Source: JAFGQE01 sp046484775
GTDB lineage: Bacteria > Bacillota > Clostridia > DUPQ01
Assembly: GCA_046484775.1 (NCBI GenBank)
Contig: JAWOIG010000019.1
Location: 1 to 23,543, forward strand
DNA length: 23,543 nucleotides
Direction of reading: 5' to 3'
This document shows positions 7,401 to 15,132 of this stretch, piece after piece (the first letter of the stretch is position 1; every line of letters begins with the position of its first letter). The notes beneath the pieces are model-generated. The model worked only from the letters and a program-made list of their open reading frames with translations, ran no database searches and was not told the DNA's origin. The position numbers and the translations under genes are program-made.

Positions 7401-8453
7401 CTCGGCCGCTTCCGGGAATGCCTGCACCACGCCATGGTCTGTTATTGCAACGGCCTCATGACCCCATTCGGACAGCGTCCTGAAAAGTTGTGCCGGCTCA
7501 ATGAATCCGTCCTTGGCGCTCATCTTGGTGTGAAGATGCAGCTCCACGCGTTTCTTTTCCGCGCCGTCCTGCCTTGACGACCGAAGCGGCTCGCATTCGT
7601 TGATATCCCTGACCATGATGATGTTCTCGCCGTCCCTGCTGTCGTAGCTGTACTTTCCCTCTACCTCGACGCTGTTGCCCGGCTGAAGCAGCTTCCTCAG
7701 TTCCCTGGCCGCCGCCTCGTCGGTGAACATCTTGCAGGTTATCGACGACGTATAGTCCGTGGCATCGAACTTCAGGAGCGTCTTGCCGCTCCTTGTAATC
7801 CTGCTTTCAAAGTTGATGACCTCGCAGAAAAAGGCAACCTTCTCATACTCATTGCCAAGGTCGCAGATCCTTACCGTTTCAACCTTTTTTTTCTTCCTAT
7901 AATTGTTCACACGCTCGGGTGCCGGCGCATGTTTCGTCTCAACGGATATTTTCCCGTTCTCGGCGATCGTCTTCTGCTCCAGCTCCTGCTTGATCTTGAT
8001 ATATTCATCCCTGCCGTTGCCATTCCCGATGAGCCTGCATTTCGGCTCGGCCTCGAGCTTCAGGTTTTTTGTTATGAATTCGGATATATGCCTTACTGCG
8101 CCGGTGGCCTTTACAAAACCGTCGCATACATCGGGCAGGCTGATCAAAACGGCTCCGTCGTCAAGTTCGACCGATATCCCGCCGGCATAAGGCGCAAGCG
8201 TCGGGCAGAAATCCACCAGCCTGTCAATGATGTCCTTTTTCTCATCCTCGCCGAGCACCGCATTCCCGATCGTGCAGAAAACACCCAGGTTGTCCGTCTC
8301 GAAATGAGATTTGAAATAGCCCTCGAGTTCCTTTTCCTGCCCCAGAAAAACATAGTCGTCCGACTGCAGCTCAACCGTGATCTTCTTGCTGAGTCTGTTT
8401 ATCTTCGCTCCCCTGACCTTTATCCTTTGCATAATGCCCGGTGTGTCTCCCAT
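4434..8453 (-). CDS. polC: DNA polymerase III alpha subunit, PolC type, with degenerate exonuclease domain
   Basis: This is the Gram-positive replicative polymerase, 1339 residues against the usual 1430 or so. Domains in order: N-terminal region 1-190; OB fold about 194-290; PHP first half with His306, His308, Asp339, His340 and Glu365; a shortened exonuclease remnant about 375-495; PHP second half with Asp640 and His642; polymerase core with a zinc site (Cys813, Cys816, Cys838, Cys841) and catalytic Asp867, Asp869 and Asp992; a helix-hairpin-helix near 1280; and a C-terminal clamp-binding peptide (QGSFF). The core motif reads PDIDQNFSGEYQ, with Gln where I recall Leu being standard. The ATG overlaps the ispG stop (TGATG), so translation is coupled; an alternative ATG is codon 8. 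No frameshift is seen. Confidence 0.97.
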   Translation of the reverse strand: MGDTPGIMQRIKVRGAKINRLSKKITVELQSDDYVFLGQEKELEGYFKSHFETDNLGVFCTIGNAVLGEDEKKDIIDRLVDFCPTLAPYAGGISVELDDGAVLISLPDVCDGFVKATGAVRHISEFITKNLKLEAEPKCRLIGNGNGRDEYIKIKQELEQKTIAENGKISVETKHAPAPERVNNYRKKKKVETVRICDLGNEYEKVAFFCEVINFESRITRSGKTLLKFDATDYTSSITCKMFTDEAAARELRKLLQPGNSVEVEGKYSYDSRDGENIIMVRDINECEPLRSSRQDGAEKKRVELHLHTKMSAKDGFIEPAQLFRTLSEWGHEAVAITDHGVVQAFPEAAEYAEKYGIKAIYGVEGYLVDNGRAFIFNPAEAAFGEKAVICERNGGDLKIICIENGEPGQSHEIRADAHDEIISIAGDSLIAYMPADKEDTTARILGGLGARVMDLTAAREALAGCRWLKGKPGGDSLAVWKEICDAVKTKGIKSENELCIKAAAETVKKTMQQHHVVILARNGTGLKSLYEMISVSHLDFFYKKPRIPKSLLDAKRLGLVIGSACEAGELYTAAVAGADDGTLDGIASFYDYLEIQPVDNNSFMVRDGKLKNLDDIRNLNKRIDETGIRNNIPVAATCDAHFFDEGDAVFRKIIMHGMKFKDVEYQAPLYMRTTGEMLDEFAYLGSERAYSAVVEVPAFITSRIEKLTPIPKKTFPPVLEGSEDELRKICMDRVAELYGGRLHEKIESRLNRELDSIISNGFAVMYIIAQKLAAKSIEQGYLVGSRGSVGSSFAAFLAGITEVNPLEAHYICRNCKNIEFADPSEYDCGIDMPDRKCPICGSDYGKDGFDIPFETFLGFDGDKMPDIDQNFSGEYQALAHKHVEELFGSDNVFKAGTISTIADKTAYGFVKGYLEENGIPHNKAEINRLVKGCAGVKRTTGQHPGGMVVLPEGYSIYDFTPVQRPADDSESDTITTHFDFNSMHDTLLKLDILGHDDPTVLKMLEDLTGTKARDINIRDEKIMSLFRGTEALGLRENLNCSLGVLGIPEFGTGFVRGMLETAVPGTISELLKISGLSHGENVWRNNAEDLIKSGTATLQNVISIRDDIMLYLMRHGMDSKMAFTIMEKVRKKFSNIDREHEKAMLGIGIPGWYVESCKKIEYMFPKAHAAAYVIMALRIAWYKIYYPMEYYTAYFSIRADEFEATSMAGSMEDCLRYMTELRNKDERMSAREQNIYTILEIVAEMYARGIKFNPVDIRKSLAEKFIREEDGIRLPLVAVGGIGAKAAHTVVVEREKKEFTSLDDLRERGRLTKSALAKLQELGAVDGLPGSSQGSFFD
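6969..7331 (-). other. Degenerate DEDDh exonuclease insert within polC
   Basis: Residues about 375-495 occupy the place where PolC carries its 3'-5' exonuclease between the two PHP halves. The insert has about 107 residues where about 170 are expected. The FDxETTG motif position reads ICERNGG. The LVAHNASFD motif aligns without gaps to LIAYMPADK, so the catalytic Asp is Lys. The HHRAxxDA motif is absent. Flanking PHP sequence (IYGVEGYLVD before, VILARNGTGLKSLYE after) is well kept, so the loss is confined to this insert. The comparison uses family motifs from memory. Confidence 0.8.
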
Positions 8454-9505
8454 CAGTCCCCCCGGCCCTTTTCAAGAATCATTTTCATCAGTTCTTCGAC
8501 CGCCTCCCCGCCGTCCACGGTTTTGACGACCCTGCCTTTTTCAAATATAACCGCCCTGCCCTTGCCGCCCGCCAGTCCCAGGTCGGCGTTCCTGGCTTCG
8601 TTCGGGCCGTTTACAACGCATCCCATGATCGCTACATCCAGATTTATATCAAGCGACGAGGTTCTTTCCTCAAGCTCCTTCGCGATGCCGATGATGTCGA
8701 TTTCGGTTCTTCCGCATGTCGGGCATGATATTATGTTGACGCCCTTCCCGGAAATTCCGAGCGCCCGCAGAAGCACCCTGGCGGCGTTTACTTCCATTAC
8801 GGGATCCGCGGTAAGCGAATACCGTATCGTGTCGCCTATGCCCTCCGACAAAAGGATTCCGAGCGCCGCGGATGACTTTATCGTTCCGGAAAACGCAGTT
8901 CCGGATTCCGTAAGACCGAGATGCATCGGATAATCATATTTTACATGCATCAGGCGGTTGACCTCCACCATCGCGCGGATGTCCGGGGACTTGGCCGCGA
9001 TGACCAGATTCGAGTATCCCATGTCCTCTATCATGCCGATCTGCCTGTCAAGGTCTTCCATCATGGCTTCCACCGTCGGCCCGCCGTATTTTTCATAAAG
9101 TGCTTTGCTTAGCGAACCTGAGTTTACCCCGACCCTGATGGGCACCTGCCTTTCCGAGGCTGCCTTCACGACTTCCCCGACCTTGGACGCTCCCCCGATG
9201 TTTCCTGGATTTATCCTGATTTTATCAACCCCGGCCTCTATGCTCCCGACCGCCAGTCTGTGGTCGAAATGTATGTCCGCGGCCAGTGGGATTCCTGTCA
9301 TGCGCTTGATTTCCGGTATCTTCCTTACGCATTCCTCGTTAAAAACGGCTATCCTGACAAGACCGCACCCGGCTTTTTCAAGCTCCAGTATCTGCCCCGC
9401 GGTTGCCTTTGCGTCGCGGGTATCCGTGTTTGTCATGGACTGCACAAGCACGGGATTGTTCCCGCCTATCGCAGCATTGCCGATTTTTATCTCTTTTTTC
9501 TTCAT
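8453..9505 (-). CDS. ispG: 4-hydroxy-3-methylbut-2-enyl diphosphate synthase
   Basis: IspG (GcpE) reductively opens 2-C-methylerythritol cyclodiphosphate to HMBPP in the MEP isoprenoid pathway, using a [4Fe-4S] cluster. The protein has 350 residues from the ATG at 9505, four bases after the rseP stop; a TTG 18 bases further up is less likely. The N-terminal TIM-barrel part shows VQSMTNTDT and ADIHFDHRLA. The C-terminal part holds the cluster ligands Cys261 and Cys264 (SCPTCGRTEID), Cys296 (MGCVVNGPNEA) and Glu303. The length fits the short bacterial form. It is coupled to polC downstream by a TGATG overlap. Confidence 0.97.
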   Translation of the reverse strand: MKKKEIKIGNAAIGGNNPVLVQSMTNTDTRDAKATAGQILELEKAGCGLVRIAVFNEECVRKIPEIKRMTGIPLAADIHFDHRLAVGSIEAGVDKIRINPGNIGGASKVGEVVKAASERQVPIRVGVNSGSLSKALYEKYGGPTVEAMMEDLDRQIGMIEDMGYSNLVIAAKSPDIRAMVEVNRLMHVKYDYPMHLGLTESGTAFSGTIKSSAALGILLSEGIGDTIRYSLTADPVMEVNAARVLLRALGISGKGVNIISCPTCGRTEIDIIGIAKELEERTSSLDINLDVAIMGCVVNGPNEARNADLGLAGGKGRAVIFEKGRVVKTVDGGEAVEELMKMILEKGRGD

Positions 9506-9509
9506 ATCG

Positions 9510-10787
9510 TCATCCAAGCCCAATCAGTCTTGCTATGTCGTTATATGTAGCGAATACCAGCAGCGCGAGCAGAAGTATGAATCCCGCGATTGTAATCCAC
9601 GCGGTTTTTTCCATCGGGAACGGTTTCTTGCGTATCCACTCGATGCTATGGATCACAATCTTGCTTCCGTCAAGCGCTGGGAACGGTATCAGGTTCATCA
9701 GCCCGAGGTTGAGGCTTATGAAAGCCATCATTCCGGTCAGGCTTATCATGAACATGCCGAAGGTCTCCTGCTTGATGGTTTCGCCGATCGTCGATACTAT
9801 TCCCACGGGTCCCATCATCTCGCTGAACCTGACGGTTCCGGTTACAACCCAGGCTATCGACAGCAATACTGCCCTGAGGGTTGATACGGAATATTTGACG
9901 CTATGTTTGAACGCGGTCCAGATATTGGTCGGGGACCCTTTGTAATATATGCCGAGATCGTAGTATTCGGGCTGTTCCGACACCGCCGCCCCGAACTCGA
10001 ATTTCATCTCCACGCCGTTTCTCAGAGCCGAGACTTCAAGCATCCCCCCGGTGAATTTCTTCATCACAGAATCTATTTCGTACCTGTCCGCCACGGGCTC
10101 CCCGTTCACTGCGGTTATGACATCCCCGGCCCGCAGCCCCGCCAGATAACCGTTGGAATCCTGCTCGATGCTGGCAACGACATTGGTTTCTCCCTCCGGG
10201 ATGAAATTGATCCTATGGATTATGCCGCCCTTTTTCTCCGGCATGGCGGAAGCGGTTATCTTTTCGCCGTCGGAAACATATACTATTTCGACAGGCTCGC
10301 CTTTGTTTGTATAAAGCAGTATCGTCAGGTCAAGGGGATCGTAAATCCTCCTGCCGTCTATGGAAACGATTCTGTCGCCATCCCTTATGCCCGCTTCATA
10401 TGCGGCCATCCGGGGATTGACAACCACATTTTCGTCAAGCGTATAGCCTGATGAAAGAAACAGTATGAAAAGAAGAAGGATTGCGAATATGAAATTCGCA
10501 GCAGGTCCCGCTGCGACCGCGATTATCTTTTTATATGCGGGCATGCCCGAGTATGACGTATCGCTTTCCACTTCCTTTTCCTCTCCCTCCATGCTTACGA
10601 ATCCGCCTATCGGTATTGCCCTGATGCTGTAAACGGTTCCGTTTTTTTCAAAGCTGAAAAGCTTCGGTCCCATGAAAAGTGCGAATTCAAGAACCTTTAT
10701 CCCGACGGCCTTTGCCGCGAGGAAGTGTCCCAGCTCATGAACGAATATTATTACGCTGAGCGCTATTATCGCTATTACTATAGTCAA
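9510..10787 (-). CDS. rseP: Site-2 zinc metalloprotease, RseP/RasP family
   Basis: This is an intramembrane protease that finishes regulated cleavage of anti-sigma factors and leftover signal peptides. The protein has 425 residues. The zinc site is His17-Glu18-x-x-His21 (HELGH) in the first membrane helix, with Asp373 in the LDG motif (FPALDGSK) of a later helix. Two PDZ-like segments lie between them, near 120-180 (EAGIRDGDRIVSIDG) and 200-260 (LAGLRAGDVITAVNG). The start must be the TTG at 10787, because no ATG lies between there and HELGH; GGAGG sits seven bases upstream. The TTG overlaps the dxr stop (TTGA), so translation is coupled. The protease gene follows dxr, as it does in Bacillus subtilis. 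Confidence 0.95.
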   Translation of the reverse strand: MTIVIAIIALSVIIFVHELGHFLAAKAVGIKVLEFALFMGPKLFSFEKNGTVYSIRAIPIGGFVSMEGEEKEVESDTSYSGMPAYKKIIAVAAGPAANFIFAILLLFILFLSSGYTLDENVVVNPRMAAYEAGIRDGDRIVSIDGRRIYDPLDLTILLYTNKGEPVEIVYVSDGEKITASAMPEKKGGIIHRINFIPEGETNVVASIEQDSNGYLAGLRAGDVITAVNGEPVADRYEIDSVMKKFTGGMLEVSALRNGVEMKFEFGAAVSEQPEYYDLGIYYKGSPTNIWTAFKHSVKYSVSTLRAVLLSIAWVVTGTVRFSEMMGPVGIVSTIGETIKQETFGMFMISLTGMMAFISLNLGLMNLIPFPALDGSKIVIHSIEWIRKKPFPMEKTAWITIAGFILLLALLVFATYNDIARLIGLG

Positions 10788-11923
10788 ATCCTGCCTCCGT
10801 TCCGGGCGGCCGCCCTGGCCGCCGAGTCTGCCTCGAGTATTGTTTCGATCCCATCGGCTTCGATAGGTTTATGGGCGTCCATCACTCTTTCGATTATGTC
10901 CGGTATGTCCGTGAAACCTATGGAGCCTTCAAGGAACATGCCCACCGCCTCTTCATTCGCCGCATTCATGACGCATGGCATCGTGCCTCCTGCGCGTCCG
11001 GCCCCATAAGCCAGCGCAAGGCACCTGAAGGTATCGGCGTCGGGTTCCTCGAAAATCAGTCCGCCTGTATTATATATATCCAATTTTTTATAATTATTGC
11101 ATTTTCTTTCGGGATGGGTCAGCGCATATTGTATGGGTATCCTCATGTCGGGTGCCCCGAGCTGCGCAAGTATGCTGTTGTCGTTGAACTCCACCATGGA
11201 GTGGACGATGCTACCGGGATGGACCACAACCGTTATGTCGTCGTATCCCAATCCGAAAAGCCATCTTGCCTCGATTACTTCAAGTCCTTTGTTCATAAGC
11301 GTCGCGCTGTCTATGGTTATCTTGCTCCCCATCACCCAGCTGGGATGCCTCAGTGCCATTTCCCTCGTCACATCCTTCAATTGTTCAAGGGAATACCCCC
11401 TGAAAGGTCCGCCTGAGGCCGTAAGGTATATTCTTGACAGATACTTCCGCCCGTTTTCGGCAAGACACTGAAATATCGCGGAATGCTCGCTGTCGACGGG
11501 TATTATCGTGCAATTGTGCGCTGCCGCCATGTCAATGACCAGCCGCCCGGCTGCCACAAGCGTTTCCTTGTTCGCAAGCGCCAGCCTTCCCGAACTCCGT
11601 ATCGCTTCCAAAGTGGGCAGTATTCCCGCACTTCCCACAATTCCGTTGACAACTATGTCCGCGCCGCAATCCCTTATGCACTCCAGGATGCCTTCCATGC
11701 CTCCATAAGCCTTTGCACCGCTTTTTTCGCGGGCGAAGGCATCATAAGCCTCCATGCTGTGCAATGCCGCACGAGGCACACCATACTCCCTGCAAATCTC
11801 AAACAGTCCGTCATAATCCGACCCCGCCGCGACCCCCGAAACAGTATATCCCGCCTGTCTGCAGACATCCAGGGCCTGCCTTCCTATTGAACCCGTCGCG
11901 CCGAGTATGCAAACTTTTGTCAT
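10784..11923 (-). CDS. dxr: 1-deoxy-D-xylulose 5-phosphate reductoisomerase
   Basis: Dxr converts DXP to MEP with NADPH, the first committed step of the MEP pathway. The protein has 379 residues. The NADPH loop GATGSIG lies at residues 8-14. Metal ligands are Asp144 and Glu146 (VDSEHSAIFQ) and Glu215 or Glu218 in the SATLMNKGLEVIEA segment. The substrate-binding SGGPF and HPSW motifs are present at about 170-196. The ATG at 11923 has AGGGAGA upstream. It lies 34 bases after cdsA and overlaps rseP. The length is close to typical. Confidence 0.97.
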   Translation of the reverse strand: MTKVCILGATGSIGRQALDVCRQAGYTVSGVAAGSDYDGLFEICREYGVPRAALHSMEAYDAFAREKSGAKAYGGMEGILECIRDCGADIVVNGIVGSAGILPTLEAIRSSGRLALANKETLVAAGRLVIDMAAAHNCTIIPVDSEHSAIFQCLAENGRKYLSRIYLTASGGPFRGYSLEQLKDVTREMALRHPSWVMGSKITIDSATLMNKGLEVIEARWLFGLGYDDITVVVHPGSIVHSMVEFNDNSILAQLGAPDMRIPIQYALTHPERKCNNYKKLDIYNTGGLIFEEPDADTFRCLALAYGAGRAGGTMPCVMNAANEEAVGMFLEGSIGFTDIPDIIERVMDAHKPIEADGIETILEADSAARAAARNGGRI

Positions 11924-11957
11924 TCCGTCTCCCTGGCCGTCCCGGCCCGCAACCCCA

Positions 11958-12779
11958 TCATATTATCAAAACAAGGTAAATCAAGGGTGCAAGAAAAATT
12001 ATGCTGTCTATCCGGTCCAGCATTCCGCCGTGCCCCGGTATCAGCCTGCCGAAATCCTTGATTCCGAAATGCCTCTTTATGTATGATGCAATCCAGTCCC
12101 CGACCTGTGCGGCCGCTCCGGATACCAGCATTATGAACAAAACGGCGGGTATCGAGGGAATCCATCCTGTTATGGCATTCATTATCAAGGTATACCCAAG
12201 TATGACCAGCACACTGCCGATATAACCCCCGATGCTTCCTTCCACGGTCTTGGCGGGGCTTATGGATGGTACTATTTTTTTCTTCCCGAAAAAATATCCG
12301 GTGAAATATGAAAATGTGTCCGTCGCCACCCCGCCCAGGATTACATAGCCAAGCAGCCATTTCCCCATCGGCAGTTCTATTATCAGGACTGCGAAGCCAA
12401 GAAGAAAGACCGTATAGATGCAGCCGAAGAAGGTGTGGACGGCGCTTTTCAGATCATGGTTCCGTGAAAAAACCGAGGCGGCTGCAAGCGTCATCAACAG
12501 CAGCGTTGTTGCAAGCATCACTTCGTAACCATCGGAAAGCCCTGTCGCTGCAATAATCCCGTATCTGACATTGAAGAGCAGCATCGTAAACAGACCCGTC
12601 CATATATATCCGATTATCCTCATCGGTCTTATGCCCGATGACTCGAGCATATTCATGTATTCATGACAGCAAAGCAATGCCAGGATGAAAAACAGTATAT
12701 AGAAGTACTGGACCGGCAATACTAACGCAAGCACGACAATCAGTATTACGGTCAGCCCCGCAAGCACCCTTTTCTTCAT
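11958..12779 (-). CDS. cdsA: Phosphatidate cytidylyltransferase (CDP-diglyceride synthase)
   Basis: CdsA makes CDP-diacylglycerol from phosphatidic acid and CTP at the membrane, feeding phospholipid synthesis. The protein has 273 residues and many hydrophobic membrane segments from the N-terminus onward. The C-terminal family signature is complete: SYIKRHFGIKDFGRLIPG followed by HGGMLDRID. An earlier conserved segment (SPAKTVEGSIGG) is also present. The ATG overlaps the uppS stop (ATGA) and has GGAGGT eight bases upstream, so the two genes are translationally coupled. Confidence 0.96.
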   Translation of the reverse strand: MKKRVLAGLTVILIVVLALVLPVQYFYILFFILALLCCHEYMNMLESSGIRPMRIIGYIWTGLFTMLLFNVRYGIIAATGLSDGYEVMLATTLLLMTLAAASVFSRNHDLKSAVHTFFGCIYTVFLLGFAVLIIELPMGKWLLGYVILGGVATDTFSYFTGYFFGKKKIVPSISPAKTVEGSIGGYIGSVLVILGYTLIMNAITGWIPSIPAVLFIMLVSGAAAQVGDWIASYIKRHFGIKDFGRLIPGHGGMLDRIDSIIFLAPLIYLVLII

Positions 12780-13504
12780 CCCCTGACACCTCCGAACCTT
12801 CTATTCCTTTTATTATAATCCTCAACCGCCTTAAGGAGATGCTTTATCCTGAAATCAGGCCAGAGGACGTCGGAGAACCACAGCTCCGTGTACGACGCCT
12901 GCCACAGCAGGAAGTTGGACATCCTTTTCTCCCCGCTTGACCGTATTATCAGGTCCGGCTCGGGAATCCCCGTGGTGAACAGGTTGTCGGACATCGTGTT
13001 TTCGTTTATTTCATCCGGGGTCATTTCTCCGTTTATGCATTTCATGGCAATCGTCCTGGCCGCCTCGGTTATCTCGCTCCTGCCGCCATAGTCCAGCGCT
13101 ATCACGAATGTGAGTCCCGTCCTTCCCGCAGTCTTTCTTTCGGTTTCTTCTATCCTCTCGATTATATCCTGTGCAAGCCTGTTCCTGAGTCCGATGATCC
13201 TGATCCTGACATTTGATTTCTCAAGCTCCCTGCCTGTGTCGTCAAGGAACTCCCTGATCAGATTCATGAGGTTTTCAACTTCCTTGTCCGGTCTTTTCCA
13301 GTTTTCCGTCGAAAAGGCATATGCCGTCAGATATTTGAGTCCGATTCTATCGCAATCCTCGACAAGCTTCCTTATTGCCGTGGCCCCCGCCCTGTGGCCC
13401 GCACTCCTCGGGAGGCCCCTTCGCCTTGCCCATCTTCCGTTTCCATCCATGAAAAGGGCGATGTGGACCGGAAGTTCGGGTATTTCGTTTTTTATTTTCT
13501 TCAT
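12776..13504 (-). CDS. uppS: Isoprenyl transferase (undecaprenyl diphosphate synthase)
   Basis: UppS condenses isopentenyl diphosphates in cis onto farnesyl diphosphate to make the C55 carrier lipid for cell-wall synthesis. The protein has 242 residues. The catalytic N-terminal motif FMDGNGRWA (Asp near residue 20) is followed by GHRAGA, and the C-terminal RSSGEKRMSNFLLWQASYTE segment is the substrate-binding signature. The ATG at 13504 has GAGGG nine bases upstream. It is probably the first gene of the uppS-cdsA-dxr-rseP-ispG-polC operon, since a terminator and a candidate promoter lie between frr and uppS. Confidence 0.97.
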   Translation of the reverse strand: MKKIKNEIPELPVHIALFMDGNGRWARRRGLPRSAGHRAGATAIRKLVEDCDRIGLKYLTAYAFSTENWKRPDKEVENLMNLIREFLDDTGRELEKSNVRIRIIGLRNRLAQDIIERIEETERKTAGRTGLTFVIALDYGGRSEITEAARTIAMKCINGEMTPDEINENTMSDNLFTTGIPEPDLIIRSSGEKRMSNFLLWQASYTELWFSDVLWPDFRIKHLLKAVEDYNKRNRRFGGVRG

Positions 13505-13538
13505 AGGACCGTTCCCTCATCCCGGTGCTTGTTCTTAT

Positions 13539-13549
13539 ATTATATAATA
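13539..13549 (-). promoter_or_regulatory. Candidate promoter for the uppS operon (extended -10)
   Basis: On the minus strand the sequence TGGTATTATATAAT offers two overlapping -10 boxes: TATTAT at 13544-13549 preceded by TG (extended -10), and TATAAT at 13539-13544. No good -35 is seen. The rest of the 224-base gap between uppS and frr holds the frr terminator and nothing else I recognise. Confidence 0.45.
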
Positions 13550-13675
13550 CCAAAACAGGCGTAATATTGTAATAGGCGCACGGCCTTTCATCGAAAAGAA
13601 AACATCCATCCATCGCGATGCCGGACAGGAAGCCCGGTCGAAAATTCAAATGCCGGCCAGCTTGTCCTTGACATG

Positions 13676-13698
13676 AAAAGGGGGCAGTCCGCCCCCTT
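13676..13698 (-). terminator. Rho-independent terminator after frr
   Basis: The minus strand reads AAGGGGGC, a five-base loop GGACT, then GCCCCCTT followed by two more T. The stem is an 8-bp perfect match, very G+C-rich, with a short T run. It lies about 30 bases past the frr stop and separates frr from uppS. Confidence 0.65.
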
Positions 13699-13728
13699 CA
13701 GTGTTTTTGTGGATACAGCATGGGACAA

Positions 13729-14289
13729 TCAGACCTCTGTTACTTCATCTTCCTTTTCCTTAATAATACTGTCTATGTCCTTGATATGGTTGTCCGTGAG
13801 CTCCTGAATGTCCTTCTCAATGGCCTTCAAGTCGTCCTCGGTAATCTCGCTGTTCTTTTCCTGCTTCTTGTAACCGTCGAGGGCCTGCCGCCTGACATTC
13901 CTTATCTTGACCTTGGCTTCCTCGCCGTGGGCCTTGATGGTCTTGACTATCTCCAGTCTCCTCTCTTCGGTTAGCGAAGGAAACGCAAGCCGAATCACCT
14001 TGCCGTCGTTAGAAGGATGAATCCCTATGTTCGAGGCGAGTATTGCCTTGTCCACATCCTTTACGACATTCGAGTCCCATGGTTGTATGACTATCATCCT
14101 GGCATCTGGAACCGATATGTTTCCGAGCTGGTTTATAGGGGTCTTCACCCCGTAGTAATCGACCATAATGCCATTGAGGATCCCGGGGTTAGCCCTTCCT
14201 GCCCTTATGGTGGAAAGATGTTCCTTGAAATTGACTATGACTTCATCCATATCCTTCCTGTATTCGGTATATTCGCCTGTATACTGCAT
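13729..14289 (-). CDS. frr: Ribosome recycling factor
   Basis: RRF works with EF-G to split post-termination ribosomes. The protein has 186 residues, the usual length. The hallmark segments are present: STIRAGRANPGIL near residues 26-38, GVKTPINQLGNISVPDAR, the QPWD motif, and KVIRLAFPSLTEERR near residue 100. The C-terminal part is the long charged helix of domain I (DDLKAIEKDIQELTDNHIKDID). GGGAGG lies before the ATG at 14289. It follows pyrH after 61 bases, with no terminator between them, as in many bacteria. Confidence 0.97.
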   Translation of the reverse strand: MQYTGEYTEYRKDMDEVIVNFKEHLSTIRAGRANPGILNGIMVDYYGVKTPINQLGNISVPDARMIVIQPWDSNVVKDVDKAILASNIGIHPSNDGKVIRLAFPSLTEERRLEIVKTIKAHGEEAKVKIRNVRRQALDGYKKQEKNSEITEDDLKAIEKDIQELTDNHIKDIDSIIKEKEDEVTEV

Positions 14290-14350
14290 ATGATACCTCC
14301 CTCTTGAATTTATGATAATTATCTCATAATCGCATTCGCCATGGCAACCG

Positions 14351-15061
14351 CTATTTTTCTATGAATGTGCCCGAGCTGTTCCCGAGTACCGCTTCCACTA
14401 TGTTGTCGGGTTTCTCGAGCGCGAACAGCAGCGACGGCATCCCGTTGTCAAGGCAAAGCGATGTCGCCGTAAGGTCTATGGCTGTCAGCTTCTTCATCAG
14501 CACCTCATGATATGAAATGGTCTTGTATTTCTTTGCCTCCGGGTTGGTTCTCGGATCATCTGAATATATCCCGTCGACATTCTTTGCAAAAAGAATTATG
14601 TCTGCATCGATTTCCGCCGCCCTGAGGGCTGCGGCAGTATCCGTCGAGAAGAATGGGTTGCCTGTTCCGCACGCGAATATGACTATCTCATTCCTGTTCA
14701 GATAGGAAACGGCCTTGCGCCTTATGTATGGTTCGGCTATCCGGTCCATGGGTATGGCAGTCATCACCCGTGTCGGTATCTCTCTTTTTTCTATGGCATC
14801 CTGCAGGGCAAGGGAGTTTATGACCGTTCCAAGCATTCCCATGTGGTCGGCCGTCGACCTGTCCATTCCCGCGCCGTCCCTGCCCCTCCAGAAATTCCCT
14901 GCACCTACGACTATGGCAATCTGAACCCCCATTTTATACACTGTTTCAATGCTGCCGACAATTCCGTTCAATGTTTCGGAATCTATTCCGAATCCTTTGC
15001 TTCCGGCAAGGGCTTCCCCGCTGAGCTTCAGCAGTATACGGTTGTAGATTGGTTTGCTCAT
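14351..15061 (-). CDS. pyrH: UMP kinase (uridylate kinase)
   Basis: PyrH phosphorylates UMP to UDP with ATP and is a hexameric member of the amino acid kinase family. The protein has 236 residues. Visible motifs: ILLKLSGEAL at the N-terminus for phosphate binding, IVVGAGNFWRG, the DHMGMLGTVINSLALQDA segment, GTGNPFFSTDTAA for substrate binding, and KNVDGIYSDDPR near the ATP site. The ATG at 15061 has a weak ribosome binding site. A strong terminator-like hairpin lies between tsf and this gene, yet I find no clear separate promoter, so expression may depend on read-through. Confidence 0.97.
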   Translation of the reverse strand: MSKPIYNRILLKLSGEALAGSKGFGIDSETLNGIVGSIETVYKMGVQIAIVVGAGNFWRGRDGAGMDRSTADHMGMLGTVINSLALQDAIEKREIPTRVMTAIPMDRIAEPYIRRKAVSYLNRNEIVIFACGTGNPFFSTDTAAALRAAEIDADIILFAKNVDGIYSDDPRTNPEAKKYKTISYHEVLMKKLTAIDLTATSLCLDNGMPSLLFALEKPDNIVEAVLGNSSGTFIEK

Positions 15062-15098
15062 ATCAATACCCGCTTTCCTAAAACTTGTAAAAATGTAT

Positions 15099-15125
15099 AA
15101 AAAAAGGGCACTGTTCGCGCCCTTT
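15099..15125 (-). terminator. Rho-independent terminator after tsf
   Basis: The minus strand forms AAAGGGCGC, loop GAACA, GTGCCCTTT (nine pairs with one G-U), running directly into a T7 tract. It lies just after the tsf stop and ahead of pyrH. Confidence 0.85.
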
Positions 15126-15132
15126 CGTTTGA

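Noticed and set aside
4269..9945. Long plus-strand frames opposite polC, ispG and rseP
   Set aside because: They mirror well-recognised minus-strand genes, have no ribosome binding sites and show no family features.
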